From a virus: 27,613 bases of DNA. The notes beneath the pieces are model-generated. The model saw only the letters and a program-made list of their open reading frames with translations. It ran no database searches and was not told where the DNA came from. A program made the translations under genes and the position numbers. The DNA lies in IMG/VR virus record IMGVR_UViG_3300049893_001681, positions 1 to 27,613 of that record. One strand, written 5' to 3'. Shown here in pieces: positions 12,379 to 19,457 of the stretch (positions are counted from its first letter, which is position 1; each line of letters begins with the position of its first letter).

Positions 12379-12402
12379 GGTTTAAACGCCCTACTTAATT
12401 AA
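12367..12402 (+). other. 14-bp perfect intergenic hairpin
   Basis: TTAATTAAGTAGGG (12367-12380) pairs perfectly with CCCTACTTAATTAA (12389-12402) around an 8-nt loop. It overlaps the stop codon at 12376-12378 and lacks a T tract, so it may stabilise or process mRNA rather than terminate it. Confidence 0.6.
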
Positions 12403-12443
12403 GAAATAAAAAGATTAAAACAAGAACTTAAAAATAAAGAACA

Positions 12444-12671
12444 ATGAAAAAACTAACATTAATTATTGGACTGACATTAGTGGTAATGTCATGTAAGAAA
12501 GAAGATTATTGTAATTGTGGCGAAATAATCAGCGACAATGCAATTAACTATTCAATCACTATTAAAAATGATTGTAGTGGTAATGAAAAGGAGTTTATTT
12601 TAAGTCAAAGTGACTGGATGAAAGCGTATGTTGGAACTAATTATTGCATAAGTAACGTTAATAAATGGTAA
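12444..12671 (+). CDS. Small lipoprotein with surface-export-type signal
   Basis: This 75-residue protein has a classic lipoprotein signal: MKK, hydrophobic LTLIIGLTLVVM, then SC with Cys17 as the lipidation site. The next residues are KKEDYC, a charged stretch of the kind that directs lipoproteins to the cell surface in Bacteroidota. The mature part (about 59 residues) has further cysteines (CNCG near 23-26, C43, C66) that may form disulphides, and contains no known domain. A phage-encoded surface lipoprotein may block receptors during lysogeny or infection (superinfection exclusion), but this is inference. It sits mid-operon between small genes. Confidence 0.65.
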   Translation: MKKLTLIIGLTLVVMSCKKEDYCNCGEIISDNAINYSITIKNDCSGNEKEFILSQSDWMKAYVGTNYCISNVNKW

Positions 12672-12673
12672 AT

Positions 12674-13435
12674 ATGAAAAAAGAATTGATTTCATTGGTT
12701 AAAGCCTCTGGTTTAAATGATAAAAAACAAGAGGCGGTTCAATTAATGGTAAAAGCATTCGTTGAAGAAGCTGAAAAGCGAGAAAATGAACTTAAAACTT
12801 TAATTGTAAAAGACGTAAACGACACGCAAACTATGAAAATCGCCAGAGATAGTCGTTTGGAATTGAAAGATCAGCGTTTGAAATTGGATAAATTAATCAA
12901 GCAAAAAAGGGAAGAAGTTCAGAAGGAGATGTTAAGTTTCACGCTTGAGGACAAAATGTGGTTAAAAACATCACAACTTTTTGAAATGACATTCAAAAAA
13001 ATGGAACATACGTTACTTCAACAAGAAAATTATATTCAAATTCAAGAACAAAAAAGACTTGACGAGTTAAAAGAAAAAAGAACATTGGAGTTAAGAGAAT
13101 TAGAAATTTGTCCGCCAGTTGGAATAGAAACACACGACGAAGAAATTTACGAAGTGATTAAATCTGGATTGATCCAAAAGAAAAAAGAGGACGATTTATT
13201 GAAGGAAGAACAGCAAAAAATTCAAGAACAAGCAAGGCAACAAGTTCAGCAAAAAATTCAAGTCGAAAAACGTCCAGATTTAACCGAAACAGAAGTTTTG
13301 CAAATGTGGGTAAAAACTTTCGATATTAAGGAACCGATTAAATTTAGTGATTCAGAAGTTTCAACTGAAATCAAATTAAAGTTTGATTCATTTGTGAAAT
13401 GGGCGCATAAATTAATCATTGAAAAAGCAAATTAA
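12674..13435 (+). CDS. Coiled-coil phage protein
   Basis: In this 253-residue protein the start is taken as the ATG at 12674; an earlier ATG at 12665 (MVNM) overlaps the upstream stop. Most of the chain is charged helix: KREEVQKEM-type segments at about 50-95, QKRLDELKEKRTLELRELE near 125-145, and QQKIQEQARQQVQQKIQVEK near 180-200, predicted coiled coils. The N-terminus (LISLVKASGL...EAVQLMVKAF, then TLIVKDVNDTQTMKIARDSRLEL) resembles proteins that accompany recombination modules in Bacteroidetes phages (DUF1351-like by memory, not verified). A DNA metabolism or scaffold role is possible. Confidence 0.55.
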   Translation: MKKELISLVKASGLNDKKQEAVQLMVKAFVEEAEKRENELKTLIVKDVNDTQTMKIARDSRLELKDQRLKLDKLIKQKREEVQKEMLSFTLEDKMWLKTSQLFEMTFKKMEHTLLQQENYIQIQEQKRLDELKEKRTLELRELEICPPVGIETHDEEIYEVIKSGLIQKKKEDDLLKEEQQKIQEQARQQVQQKIQVEKRPDLTETEVLQMWVKTFDIKEPIKFSDSEVSTEIKLKFDSFVKWAHKLIIEKAN

Positions 13436-13441
13436 TTAGTT

Positions 13442-13463
13442 AGGGCGTATTAATTTACGCCCT
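13442..13463 (+). other. Intergenic hairpin
   Basis: An 8-bp stem AGGGCGTA/TACGCCCT with a 6-nt loop lies just after the coiled-coil gene. Only a weak A/T run follows, so it may be a processing or stability element rather than a full terminator. Confidence 0.5.
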
Positions 13464-13498
13464 TAATATATTAAATCAAACACTAAAAAATAAATAAA

Positions 13499-13861
13499 AT
13501 GAGTACACAAATTACAATCGTATGTTGCACAATAATTTTGTCAACATTGATAATCTTACTTCAATTTAAAATTGAGATTCAACACTTAAAACAAAGAGAA
13601 CGGAGTAGAATAATTCCAATGCCAGAAATAAATGAAAATGAATATATTTGGTCAAATGAAGAACTGGTACACTGGGCTAAAAAATACGGATTAATTAGAC
13701 AATCAAAACTGGTAACGGCAACCAAGGGTCATATAACAATAGTCTGTGATAGATTAGATGATAATACAATAGCAATTTTAAATTCAATGACGTGGTGGGA
13801 ATATAAAGATCCTATGCTTTATGAAAATAACATGATAAAGATTAATATTCAAAAAAATTGA
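13499..13861 (+). CDS. Single-pass membrane-anchored hypothetical protein
   Basis: This 120-residue protein has an N-terminal hydrophobic segment (about residues 5-24, ITIVCCTIILSTLIILLQF) followed by a positively charged stretch (HLKQRERSRI) and a soluble C-terminal domain. That domain is rich in Trp and acidic residues (YIWSNEELVHWAKKYG, then DRLDDNTIAILNSMTWWEY). Topology suggests a cytoplasmic domain tethered to the inner membrane. The family is not recognised. It is the last gene of the accessory unit before a strong terminator. Confidence 0.5.
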   Translation: MSTQITIVCCTIILSTLIILLQFKIEIQHLKQRERSRIIPMPEINENEYIWSNEELVHWAKKYGLIRQSKLVTATKGHITIVCDRLDDNTIAILNSMTWWEYKDPMLYENNMIKINIQKN

Positions 13862-13911
13862 TTATATTTATCTTGAGATAATAGTACATTTTTTAGGTAA
13901 ATACTTAGATG

Positions 13912-13944
13912 AAAAGCAACGGTTTGACGGCGTTGCTTTTTTTT
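13912..13944 (+). terminator. Strong Rho-independent terminator
   Basis: A perfect 10-bp stem AAAAGCAACG/CGTTGCTTTT with a 9-nt loop runs into eight T residues. It separates the accessory unit from the DNA-modification operon. Confidence 0.85.
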
Positions 13945-14012
13945 ATGAAAAACAAAGCCAATAAAAAAGGATTTTCTAATCAGAAAACATCTTAAAATCA
14001 AAAAAAAAATCG

Positions 14013-14020
14013 TATTTTTG
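14013..14020 (+). promoter_or_regulatory. Putative -7 box of modification operon promoter
   Basis: TATTTTTG fits TAnnTTTG and lies after a strong terminator and 19 nt before the ATG at 14039. No TTG occurs at the expected -33 position, so the promoter may be weak or need an activator. Confidence 0.5.
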
Positions 14021-14038
14021 GTTTAAAATGTAATAAAA

Positions 14039-14575
14039 ATGCAAATCGTTACGGTAAAAATATCTGAAATTCAAGAGAATAAAAACAATCCAAGATTTAT
14101 TCGAGATAAAAACTTTAAAAAACTGGTAAGTTCAGTAAAAGAATTTCCAGAAATGCTTAATATACGCCCTATTGTGGTAAATAAAGATATGACAATACTT
14201 GGGGGCAATATGAGGTTTAAGGCTTGTTTAGAAGCAGGATTAAAAGAAATTCCTATTATCATAGCTAATAATTTAACCGAAGAACAAGAAAAAGAATTTT
14301 TGATTAAAGATAATGTTTCTGGCGGTGAATGGGACTGGGATGTTTTAGCAAATGAGTGGGATTCAGAATTGTTAAATCATTGGGGCGTTGAAACTTTTGA
14401 AAGTAGCGATATTAATTTAGATGATTTTTTTGAAGAAAATGGAGATTCAGAAAAGGAACAGAAATTTAAAATAGTTCTGGAATATACTGAAGAAGATTTT
14501 GCTGAAATATCTGAATTATTCAAAAAACATTCTGGAACAAAAGAAGAGATAGTTTTTAATCTTTTATCAAAATGA
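14039..14575 (+). CDS. ParB-like nuclease-domain protein
   Basis: This 178-residue protein has an N-terminal ParB/Srx-like domain: VKISEIQENKNNPR, KKLVSSVKEF, and the box ILGGNMRFKACLEAG near residues 57-71 (G-G-N-x-R-x-x-A is the phosphate-binding motif of the family). Then comes IPIIIANNLTEEQEKEFLI. The second part contains WDWDVLANEWD and LLNHWGVE, seen in ParB-like proteins adjoining phage DNA-modification genes. The acidic C-terminal 60 residues (EYTEEDFAEISELFKKHSG) form a separate helical tail. As first gene of the operon, overlapping the next by ATGA, it probably guides or supports base modification. Nuclease or CTPase activity is not shown. Confidence 0.75.
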   Translation: MQIVTVKISEIQENKNNPRFIRDKNFKKLVSSVKEFPEMLNIRPIVVNKDMTILGGNMRFKACLEAGLKEIPIIIANNLTEEQEKEFLIKDNVSGGEWDWDVLANEWDSELLNHWGVETFESSDINLDDFFEENGDSEKEQKFKIVLEYTEEDFAEISELFKKHSGTKEEIVFNLLSK

Positions 14576-15309
14576 AAGTTTTTTTAGCTGGTAGTGGATG
14601 GGAAAAATTATGGTTTAATGATAATTTTTTTGATTTTTCAAGATTAAATACTTTTTATCAAATAAATGATAAAGAAGCAAAAAAAATTCATTTATATAAG
14701 GACTTTTTATTGGATTCGGGAGCATTTAGTTTTATAGGTGGGGCAAAGGTATCAATGAATGAATATATTGAAAAATACATCGATTTTATTAATAAATACG
14801 ATATAAAAAATTTTTTTGAATTAGACCTTTACACGCTTCCTGAGTATGGTATTAAAAAAACCGAAGAAATAAGAGCATATATTGAAGAAAAAACTAAAAA
14901 AAAAACAATACCAGTTTTTCACAAAATGCTTGGGATAGATTATTATAAAAAATTGTGTGAAGATTATAATTATATTGCTATCGGAGCATCGGGACAGCAC
15001 GATAGCAAATGGACGAGAACAAATCCTGAACAGTTAAAAAAAATGGTACTATATGCTAATTCAAAAAATGTAAAAGTACACGGACTGGGGTACACTAAAA
15101 TTGAAATGCTAAAAAAAATTCCATTTTATTCTGTTGATTCAACTTCTTGGTTATCTGGAAATAGATTTGGTGCAATTTATGTTTTTAATGGTTCGGGCTT
15201 CGATAAAAAATGTAAACCAGTTGGAATGAGAGTTAAAACAGATATGACAGCAAAAAATAATTTTTACGAATGGATAAAATTTCAAAAATACGCAGAAATA
15301 AATTTATAA
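14572..15309 (+). CDS. dpdA: DpdA-like DNA guanine transglycosylase
   Basis: This 245-residue protein resembles the tRNA-guanine transglycosylase-like enzyme DpdA of phages. Landmarks in order are LDSGAFSF (47-54), FFELDLYTLPEYG (81-93), PVFHKMLG (114-121), AIGASGQHD (136-144), VHGLGYTKIEML (169-180) and SVDSTSW (187-193). The DSGAF and SVDSTSW motifs are typical of the phage branch, and their aspartates are candidates for the catalytic residues. The protein is shorter than bacterial TGT (about 370). It would exchange guanine in DNA for preQ0 or a derivative supplied by the downstream enzymes. A tRNA role is unlikely given the absence of the TGT zinc motif. Confidence 0.8.
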   Translation: MKVFLAGSGWEKLWFNDNFFDFSRLNTFYQINDKEAKKIHLYKDFLLDSGAFSFIGGAKVSMNEYIEKYIDFINKYDIKNFFELDLYTLPEYGIKKTEEIRAYIEEKTKKKTIPVFHKMLGIDYYKKLCEDYNYIAIGASGQHDSKWTRTNPEQLKKMVLYANSKNVKVHGLGYTKIEMLKKIPFYSVDSTSWLSGNRFGAIYVFNGSGFDKKCKPVGMRVKTDMTAKNNFYEWIKFQKYAEINL

Positions 15310-15310
15310 A

Positions 15311-16078
15311 ATGAATATTTTAGGACATACAGCAATAGGAATTACTGGTTATTTAATTACTGGTAGTGAATTTTTTTTAATAGGTAGTTTAATTCCAGAT
15401 ATCTCATTAATTGGAAATGAACTTAAATTTAAAAAATTTGATAAATGGAACGTAAGAGGAAAAGTTTTTTATGATATTACTCATTCCTTGTATTTTCCTT
15501 TTTTATTATTTTTTATTAATTGGAATCTATTTTTAGGTGTTTTAATTCATATTTTAGTAGATATTCCGTTTCATAGTTCAAGTTTTCGTTGGAAACCATT
15601 TTTAATCAATCGATATAAACCAGTAAAAAAGGCATTATTATTATCGGGGGGAATGGACTCCGTCGCTTGTGCATTACTGGAAAAAGATTTTGATTGTATT
15701 TATTTTAATTACGGACAAGAATATCACTATCTTGAACATCCAATGGCCGAAGAAATGGCAAAAAAATTAGGAAAAGAATTGATTGTAATTAATAAAAATT
15801 GGAAAACAGATATACAAAATAGAAATTATTATCTTATATCTGAAGTTAAAAAATTAGGTTACAATGAAGTAATTATTGGAACACGAAATATAATACCTCT
15901 TTTTGATAAATACAAAGATAGTAACTGGTTAAATTTAAAAATTTATCAATACTTAATGGGTATTTATATTAATATGCCTTTAATTGGTCAATTTAAGTGG
16001 CAAATTCAAAAAAAATTAAACGGTTATAATAAATACTATTCAACTGAGAAATATGTATCAATCAACAAAAATATTTGA
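15311..16078 (+). CDS. Fusion: DUF457/YdjM-like membrane hydrolase + QueC-like domain
   Basis: This 255-residue protein shows two modules in one frame. Residues 1-105 have hydrophobic segments and conserved H6, D30, H58, H80, D84, H88 with THSLYFP and LIHILVDIPFH, as in DUF457/YdjM-type membrane-bound metal-dependent hydrolases. Residues 106-255 carry SGGMDS (112-117, the PP-loop of ATP pyrophosphatases), FNYGQ (132-136), QNRNYYL (169-175) and VIIGTRN (187-193), as in QueC, which converts 7-carboxy-7-deazaguanine to preQ0. The C-terminal four-cysteine zinc site of QueC is absent: the chain ends YYSTEKYVSINKNI. The C-terminus overlaps queD by 26 nt. Membrane tethering of preQ0 synthesis or a changed product are possible. 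Confidence 0.75.
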   Translation: MNILGHTAIGITGYLITGSEFFLIGSLIPDISLIGNELKFKKFDKWNVRGKVFYDITHSLYFPFLLFFINWNLFLGVLIHILVDIPFHSSSFRWKPFLINRYKPVKKALLLSGGMDSVACALLEKDFDCIYFNYGQEYHYLEHPMAEEMAKKLGKELIVINKNWKTDIQNRNYYLISEVKKLGYNEVIIGTRNIIPLFDKYKDSNWLNLKIYQYLMGIYINMPLIGQFKWQIQKKLNGYNKYYSTEKYVSINKNI

Positions 16079-16499
16079 TAATTATTCAGTAGCGTTAAGA
16101 CAATGGAAAGCAAAACATTCTCATTGTCAATTGCTACATGGTTACGCTTTAAAATTTAAAATTTGGTTTACATCAGAATCTTTGGACGATATGAACTGGA
16201 TTGTAGATTTTGGAGGGTTTAAACATAACGGATTAAAGGACTGGATGAACGAAATGTTTGACCACACTTTACTAATTGAAAAAGACGATCCTTATTTAGA
16301 TTTATTCCAATCAATGTCAATGGAAGGTTTGTGTAAATTACAAGTGTTGGAAAAAATAGGTTGTGAAAGCCTTGCAAAGTTAGTATTTGATAAATTTAAT
16401 CATACTTTATCTTTACAAGATGCTGGAAGATGTAAGGTTGTAAAAGTAGAAGTATTTGAAAATGAAAAAAATAGTGCAATATATGAGGTTAAAAGTTAG
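16053..16499 (+). CDS. queD: 6-carboxytetrahydropterin synthase-like protein (QueD)
   Basis: This 148-residue protein has AKHSHCQLLHGYALKF (residues 20-35), with candidate metal ligands His22/24 and His29 and catalytic Cys25, then NWIVDFGGFK (48-57), FDHTLL (69-74) and CESLAKLVF (104-112, Glu105). It follows the longer QueD branch in which HGY replaces the HGH of classical enzymes. QueD converts dihydroneopterin triphosphate to 6-carboxytetrahydropterin, the second step of 7-deazaguanine synthesis. The start codon lies inside the QueC-like gene and its end overlaps queE by 17 nt, so the four biosynthesis genes are translationally linked. Confidence 0.85.
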   Translation: MYQSTKIFDNYSVALRQWKAKHSHCQLLHGYALKFKIWFTSESLDDMNWIVDFGGFKHNGLKDWMNEMFDHTLLIEKDDPYLDLFQSMSMEGLCKLQVLEKIGCESLAKLVFDKFNHTLSLQDAGRCKVVKVEVFENEKNSAIYEVKS

Positions 16500-17085
16500 T
16501 GAAATATTTTATTCCTTACAAGGTGAAGGAGCAAGAATAGGAACTCCGACAATCTTTATAAGATTAAGCGGTTGTAAAGCAAAAAACGCTTGTTATTCAA
16601 TGGGTATTAAATGTGATACCGAGTTTGAAAGTGGTCAAGAAATGTCAATTCAGCAAATATGCGACTGGATTAAAGAAAACGCGCCACAATGCAGAGAAAT
16701 CACTTGGACTGGTGGTGAACCAACAGACCAATTAACAGCAGAAATTGTCAATCATTTTAAAAGTGACGGATTTTACCAAACCATTGAAACAAGTGGTTTA
16801 AATCCAGTTCCAGAGGGTATTGATTTTATTTGTGTTTCACCAAAAGTAGCAGAACACGTTATTAAAAAAAACTTTCCAAAAGGAGTTAATGAATTACGCT
16901 ATGTAAGACATAAAGGACAATCAATTCCAGAGCCAAGCATAAAAGCCGAACATTATTGGATTTCACCTCATTCAGACGGATTTAATATAAATTCAGAAAA
17001 TTTAAAGCATTGTATCGATTTATGTATAAAAAACGGTCAATGGAAATTATCACTTCAAAATCATAAAATATGGAACGTTTTGTAA
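16483..17085 (+). CDS. queE: 7-carboxy-7-deazaguanine synthase-like radical SAM protein (QueE)
   Basis: This 200-residue protein starts at the ATG at 16483 because QueE proteins begin close to the conserved [19 protein letters not shown]; an upstream in-frame extension lies inside queD. Other marks are RLSGC (27-31), TWTGGEPT (74-81), ETSG (102-105), SPK (119-121) and a C-terminal LQNHKIWNV. It converts 6-carboxytetrahydropterin to 7-carboxy-7-deazaguanine. The cysteines for the [4Fe-4S] cluster are at 31, 37 and 44 (C-x5-C-x6-C), not the usual CxxxCxxC. Other QueE variants with altered spacing are known, so the protein may still be active. It overlaps folE by 16 nt. Confidence 0.85.
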   Translation: MRLKVSEIFYSLQGEGARIGTPTIFIRLSGCKAKNACYSMGIKCDTEFESGQEMSIQQICDWIKENAPQCREITWTGGEPTDQLTAEIVNHFKSDGFYQTIETSGLNPVPEGIDFICVSPKVAEHVIKKNFPKGVNELRYVRHKGQSIPEPSIKAEHYWISPHSDGFNINSENLKHCIDLCIKNGQWKLSLQNHKIWNVL

Positions 17086-17903
17086 TTAGTTGGAAAGAAA
17101 TTCAACAAAGAGTTGAGGAACTAAAAAAATTTATTGGTAATAAAAAAACGTATGGAGTTCCAAGAGGAGGTCAATATATTTCAGCAATGCTAAATCCAGT
17201 TGATACAGTTGAGGAGTGTGATATAATTATTGACGATTTAATTGATTCTGGAACTACTTATGAAAATTTTAGAGATAAATATCCAGACAAACCTTTTATC
17301 GCTCTATATAACAAAAAAACAGAGGAAAATTTGAAGAATAAATGGCTTGTTTTTCCATGGGAAATAAAAGAAGAACCAGTTGAAGATAATTTTAAAAGAA
17401 TATTGCAATATTTAGGTGAGGACGTTGAAAGGGAAGGATTAAAAGATACACCAAAAAGGTATATTAAATTTATGAAGGAATTTTTAAAACCGAAAGAATT
17501 TAATTTTACAACGTTTGACGCTGAAGGTACGGATGAAATGGTGGTACAAACAAACATTCCTTTTTATTCACTATGCGAACATCATACGGCACCTTTTTTT
17601 GGTGTTGCTCACGTTTCATATATTCCAAATGGAAAAATAGTTGGTTTGTCTAAATTAGCAAGGACGGTTGATTTATACGCAAATAGATTTCAAAATCAAG
17701 AAAGAATTACGACACAAATTGCTGAAAGGTTACAAAAAGAATTAAATCCACTCGGTGTGGCCGTTGTAATTAAAGCACAGCATTTGTGTATGTGCATGAG
17801 AGGAGTAAAAAAGCATGATACTTGGACGACAACAAGTAAAATGATAGGAGTTTTTAAAACTGATTTAAACACTCGAAATGAATTTTTAACGTTGATTAAA
17901 TAG
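17070..17903 (+). CDS. folE: Fusion: phosphoribosyltransferase-like domain + GTP cyclohydrolase I (FolE)
   Basis: This 277-residue protein has two parts. Residues 1-105 form a short type I phosphoribosyltransferase-like region: [10 protein letters not shown] (27-36), the PRPP-loop-like [12 protein letters not shown] (52-63) and WLVFPWE (92-98). Residues 106-277 are GTP cyclohydrolase [10 protein letters not shown] (127-135), [14 protein letters not shown] (165-178), [18 protein letters not shown] (191-208) and HLCMCMRGV (238-246), with zinc ligands and catalytic residues C169, H171/H172 and C240 or C242. FolE makes dihydroneopterin triphosphate, the first committed step. The fused PRTase could feed or recycle purine nucleotides near the FolE active site, but its activity is unknown. 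Confidence 0.85.
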   Translation: MERFVISWKEIQQRVEELKKFIGNKKTYGVPRGGQYISAMLNPVDTVEECDIIIDDLIDSGTTYENFRDKYPDKPFIALYNKKTEENLKNKWLVFPWEIKEEPVEDNFKRILQYLGEDVEREGLKDTPKRYIKFMKEFLKPKEFNFTTFDAEGTDEMVVQTNIPFYSLCEHHTAPFFGVAHVSYIPNGKIVGLSKLARTVDLYANRFQNQERITTQIAERLQKELNPLGVAVVIKAQHLCMCMRGVKKHDTWTTTSKMIGVFKTDLNTRNEFLTLIK

Positions 17904-17910
17904 ATTACTT

Positions 17911-18294
17911 ATGAGCAGAGGACGACCAACAAAAACCGACATTAAGAAAAGGGCTTTAGTTTCAGCGCTCGAAAAAACGCTTGGAGTTGTTACTTCTGCG
18001 TGTAAAATTGTAGGCGTACACAGATCTATGCACTATGAATGGTATAACGAAGACGAGGAATATAGAAAACAAGTTGACGAAATTTCTGAACTTACTTTGG
18101 ATTTTGCTGAAACCCAACTTCATAAACAAATAAATGAAGGAAACACGAGCGCAACTATCTTCTTTTTGAAAACAAAAGGAAAAAAAAGAGGTTATATAGA
18201 ACGCCAAGAAATCGAAGACGTTTCAGAAAGGGAGCCAATTACGGTTAATATCATACGAAAAAACTTCGAAGATGAACATAGATTCGACGATTAA
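17911..18294 (+). CDS. terS: Terminase small subunit
   Basis: This 127-residue protein begins SRGRPTKTDIKKRALVSALEK, then has the helix-turn-helix GVVTSACKIVGVHRSMHYEWY and the helical DFAETQLHKQINEGNTSATIFFLKTKGKKRGY, which is diagnostic for phage terminase small subunits of this type. It recognises phage DNA ends and regulates the large subunit. It starts 7 nt after folE, so it may be co-transcribed with the modification operon, and it overlaps terL by 23 nt. Confidence 0.85.
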   Translation: MSRGRPTKTDIKKRALVSALEKTLGVVTSACKIVGVHRSMHYEWYNEDEEYRKQVDEISELTLDFAETQLHKQINEGNTSATIFFLKTKGKKRGYIERQEIEDVSEREPITVNIIRKNFEDEHRFDD

Positions 18295-19450
18295 TTATGA
18301 TTTTATTGATTATCATTATGTAAGAGGAACAAGGGGTTGCGTTTTAGTTGGTGGAACACGTTCTGGAAAAACCATTTCAATTTTACAATGGATCATAATC
18401 TATTGTAAAAAAAACAGAAATAAACAAATTGCAATTTGTAGGGACACACTAACGAATTTAAAAAGAACCGTTTTAAAAGATTTTAAATCCCTTTGTTATG
18501 GTTATGAAGGTTATACGGCAATGGCTCCAAAAATGAGGCTTAATCAACAAGATATGACCGCCACAATCAACGGAAATACCGTTACTTTTATGGGAGTATT
18601 AGATGATCCTATGAGGGTTTATGGTTTCAAGTCAGATATTTTCTTCATAAATGAGGCAGTATCGACTTATCAATCTACATTTGATCAATTAGAGCAACGT
18701 TGTAATGAGTTTTTTATCTGCGATTGTAATCCTTCGCACCCAAAATCATGGGTTTATGAATTGAAAAAAAGGGACGACGTTTTTGAATATAGAACTTCAT
18801 ATAAAAACAATCCTTTTTTAAATCCAAGAATCGTTCGTAAAATTGAATCATACGAACCTACCGAAGAAAATATAAGACAAGGAACGGCGGACGAGCGTAA
18901 ATGGTGTATCTATGGGAAAGGATTAATTTATAAAGGACGTGAAATAATTTACCCTAAATGGCAAACTTACAAAAATGAGCCAGAGGGATATGATTATCAA
19001 TTTTACGGCCTCGACTGGGGCTGGAATGATCCATTAGTAGTCGTCAAATTAACGATTTCTTCAAATAAGTTATACATCAGACAAATAGTTTATTCCTCTG
19101 AATTGGAGTTTAGCGATTTATTGGTTATTCTTAAACAAGAAAGGTCATTAATAGAGGGTGAAACATATCTTGTTTGTGATTCAGCCGAGCCAAGGTCAAT
19201 TCTTGCACTACAAAATGAAGGTTTACCAGCAATGAAAACAACAAAGGGTTCTGGATCAATATTAGACGGTATTAGAAAAATCCAAACCTATGAAATATTT
19301 ATTCACGAAGACGCAACTGGAATACAAAGCGAGGCTGATAATTATAAATTCAAAATAGATGAAAAAACTGATACGATTTTAGATATTCCAATAGATAAAC
19401 ATAACCACGGTTGGGACGCTGTTCGTTATCCTATTATTACGTTTTTATAA
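18272..19450 (+). CDS. terL: Terminase large subunit (PBSX/XtmB-type)
   Basis: This 392-residue protein has the Walker A motif GGTRSGKT at residues 27-34, Walker B-like DIFFINEA at 122-129, and the RNase H-like nuclease motif FYGLDWGWNDP at 244-253 with a later aspartate in LVCDSAEP (303) and HGWDAVRYP near 382. This ATPase-plus-nuclease order is that of phage terminase large subunits, which cut and translocate DNA into the procapsid. It overlaps the small subunit. If the genome is 7-deazaguanine-modified, this enzyme must work on modified DNA. Confidence 0.9.
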   Translation: MNIDSTINYDFIDYHYVRGTRGCVLVGGTRSGKTISILQWIIIYCKKNRNKQIAICRDTLTNLKRTVLKDFKSLCYGYEGYTAMAPKMRLNQQDMTATINGNTVTFMGVLDDPMRVYGFKSDIFFINEAVSTYQSTFDQLEQRCNEFFICDCNPSHPKSWVYELKKRDDVFEYRTSYKNNPFLNPRIVRKIESYEPTEENIRQGTADERKWCIYGKGLIYKGREIIYPKWQTYKNEPEGYDYQFYGLDWGWNDPLVVVKLTISSNKLYIRQIVYSSELEFSDLLVILKQERSLIEGETYLVCDSAEPRSILALQNEGLPAMKTTKGSGSILDGIRKIQTYEIFIHEDATGIQSEADNYKFKIDEKTDTILDIPIDKHNHGWDAVRYPIITFL

Positions 19451-19457
19451 TATTTCC

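Noticed and set aside
15941-16078. Sequencing frameshift as cause of the missing QueC cysteines
   Set aside because: Reading the neighbouring frames through 15941-16200 shows no cysteine-rich QueC end; the queD frame takes over. A frameshift is therefore not supported, though not excluded.
17258-17557. Minus-strand ORF of 99 codons inside folE
   Set aside because: It is fully contained in the PRTase-FolE fusion, which carries clear conserved motifs in the sense frame.
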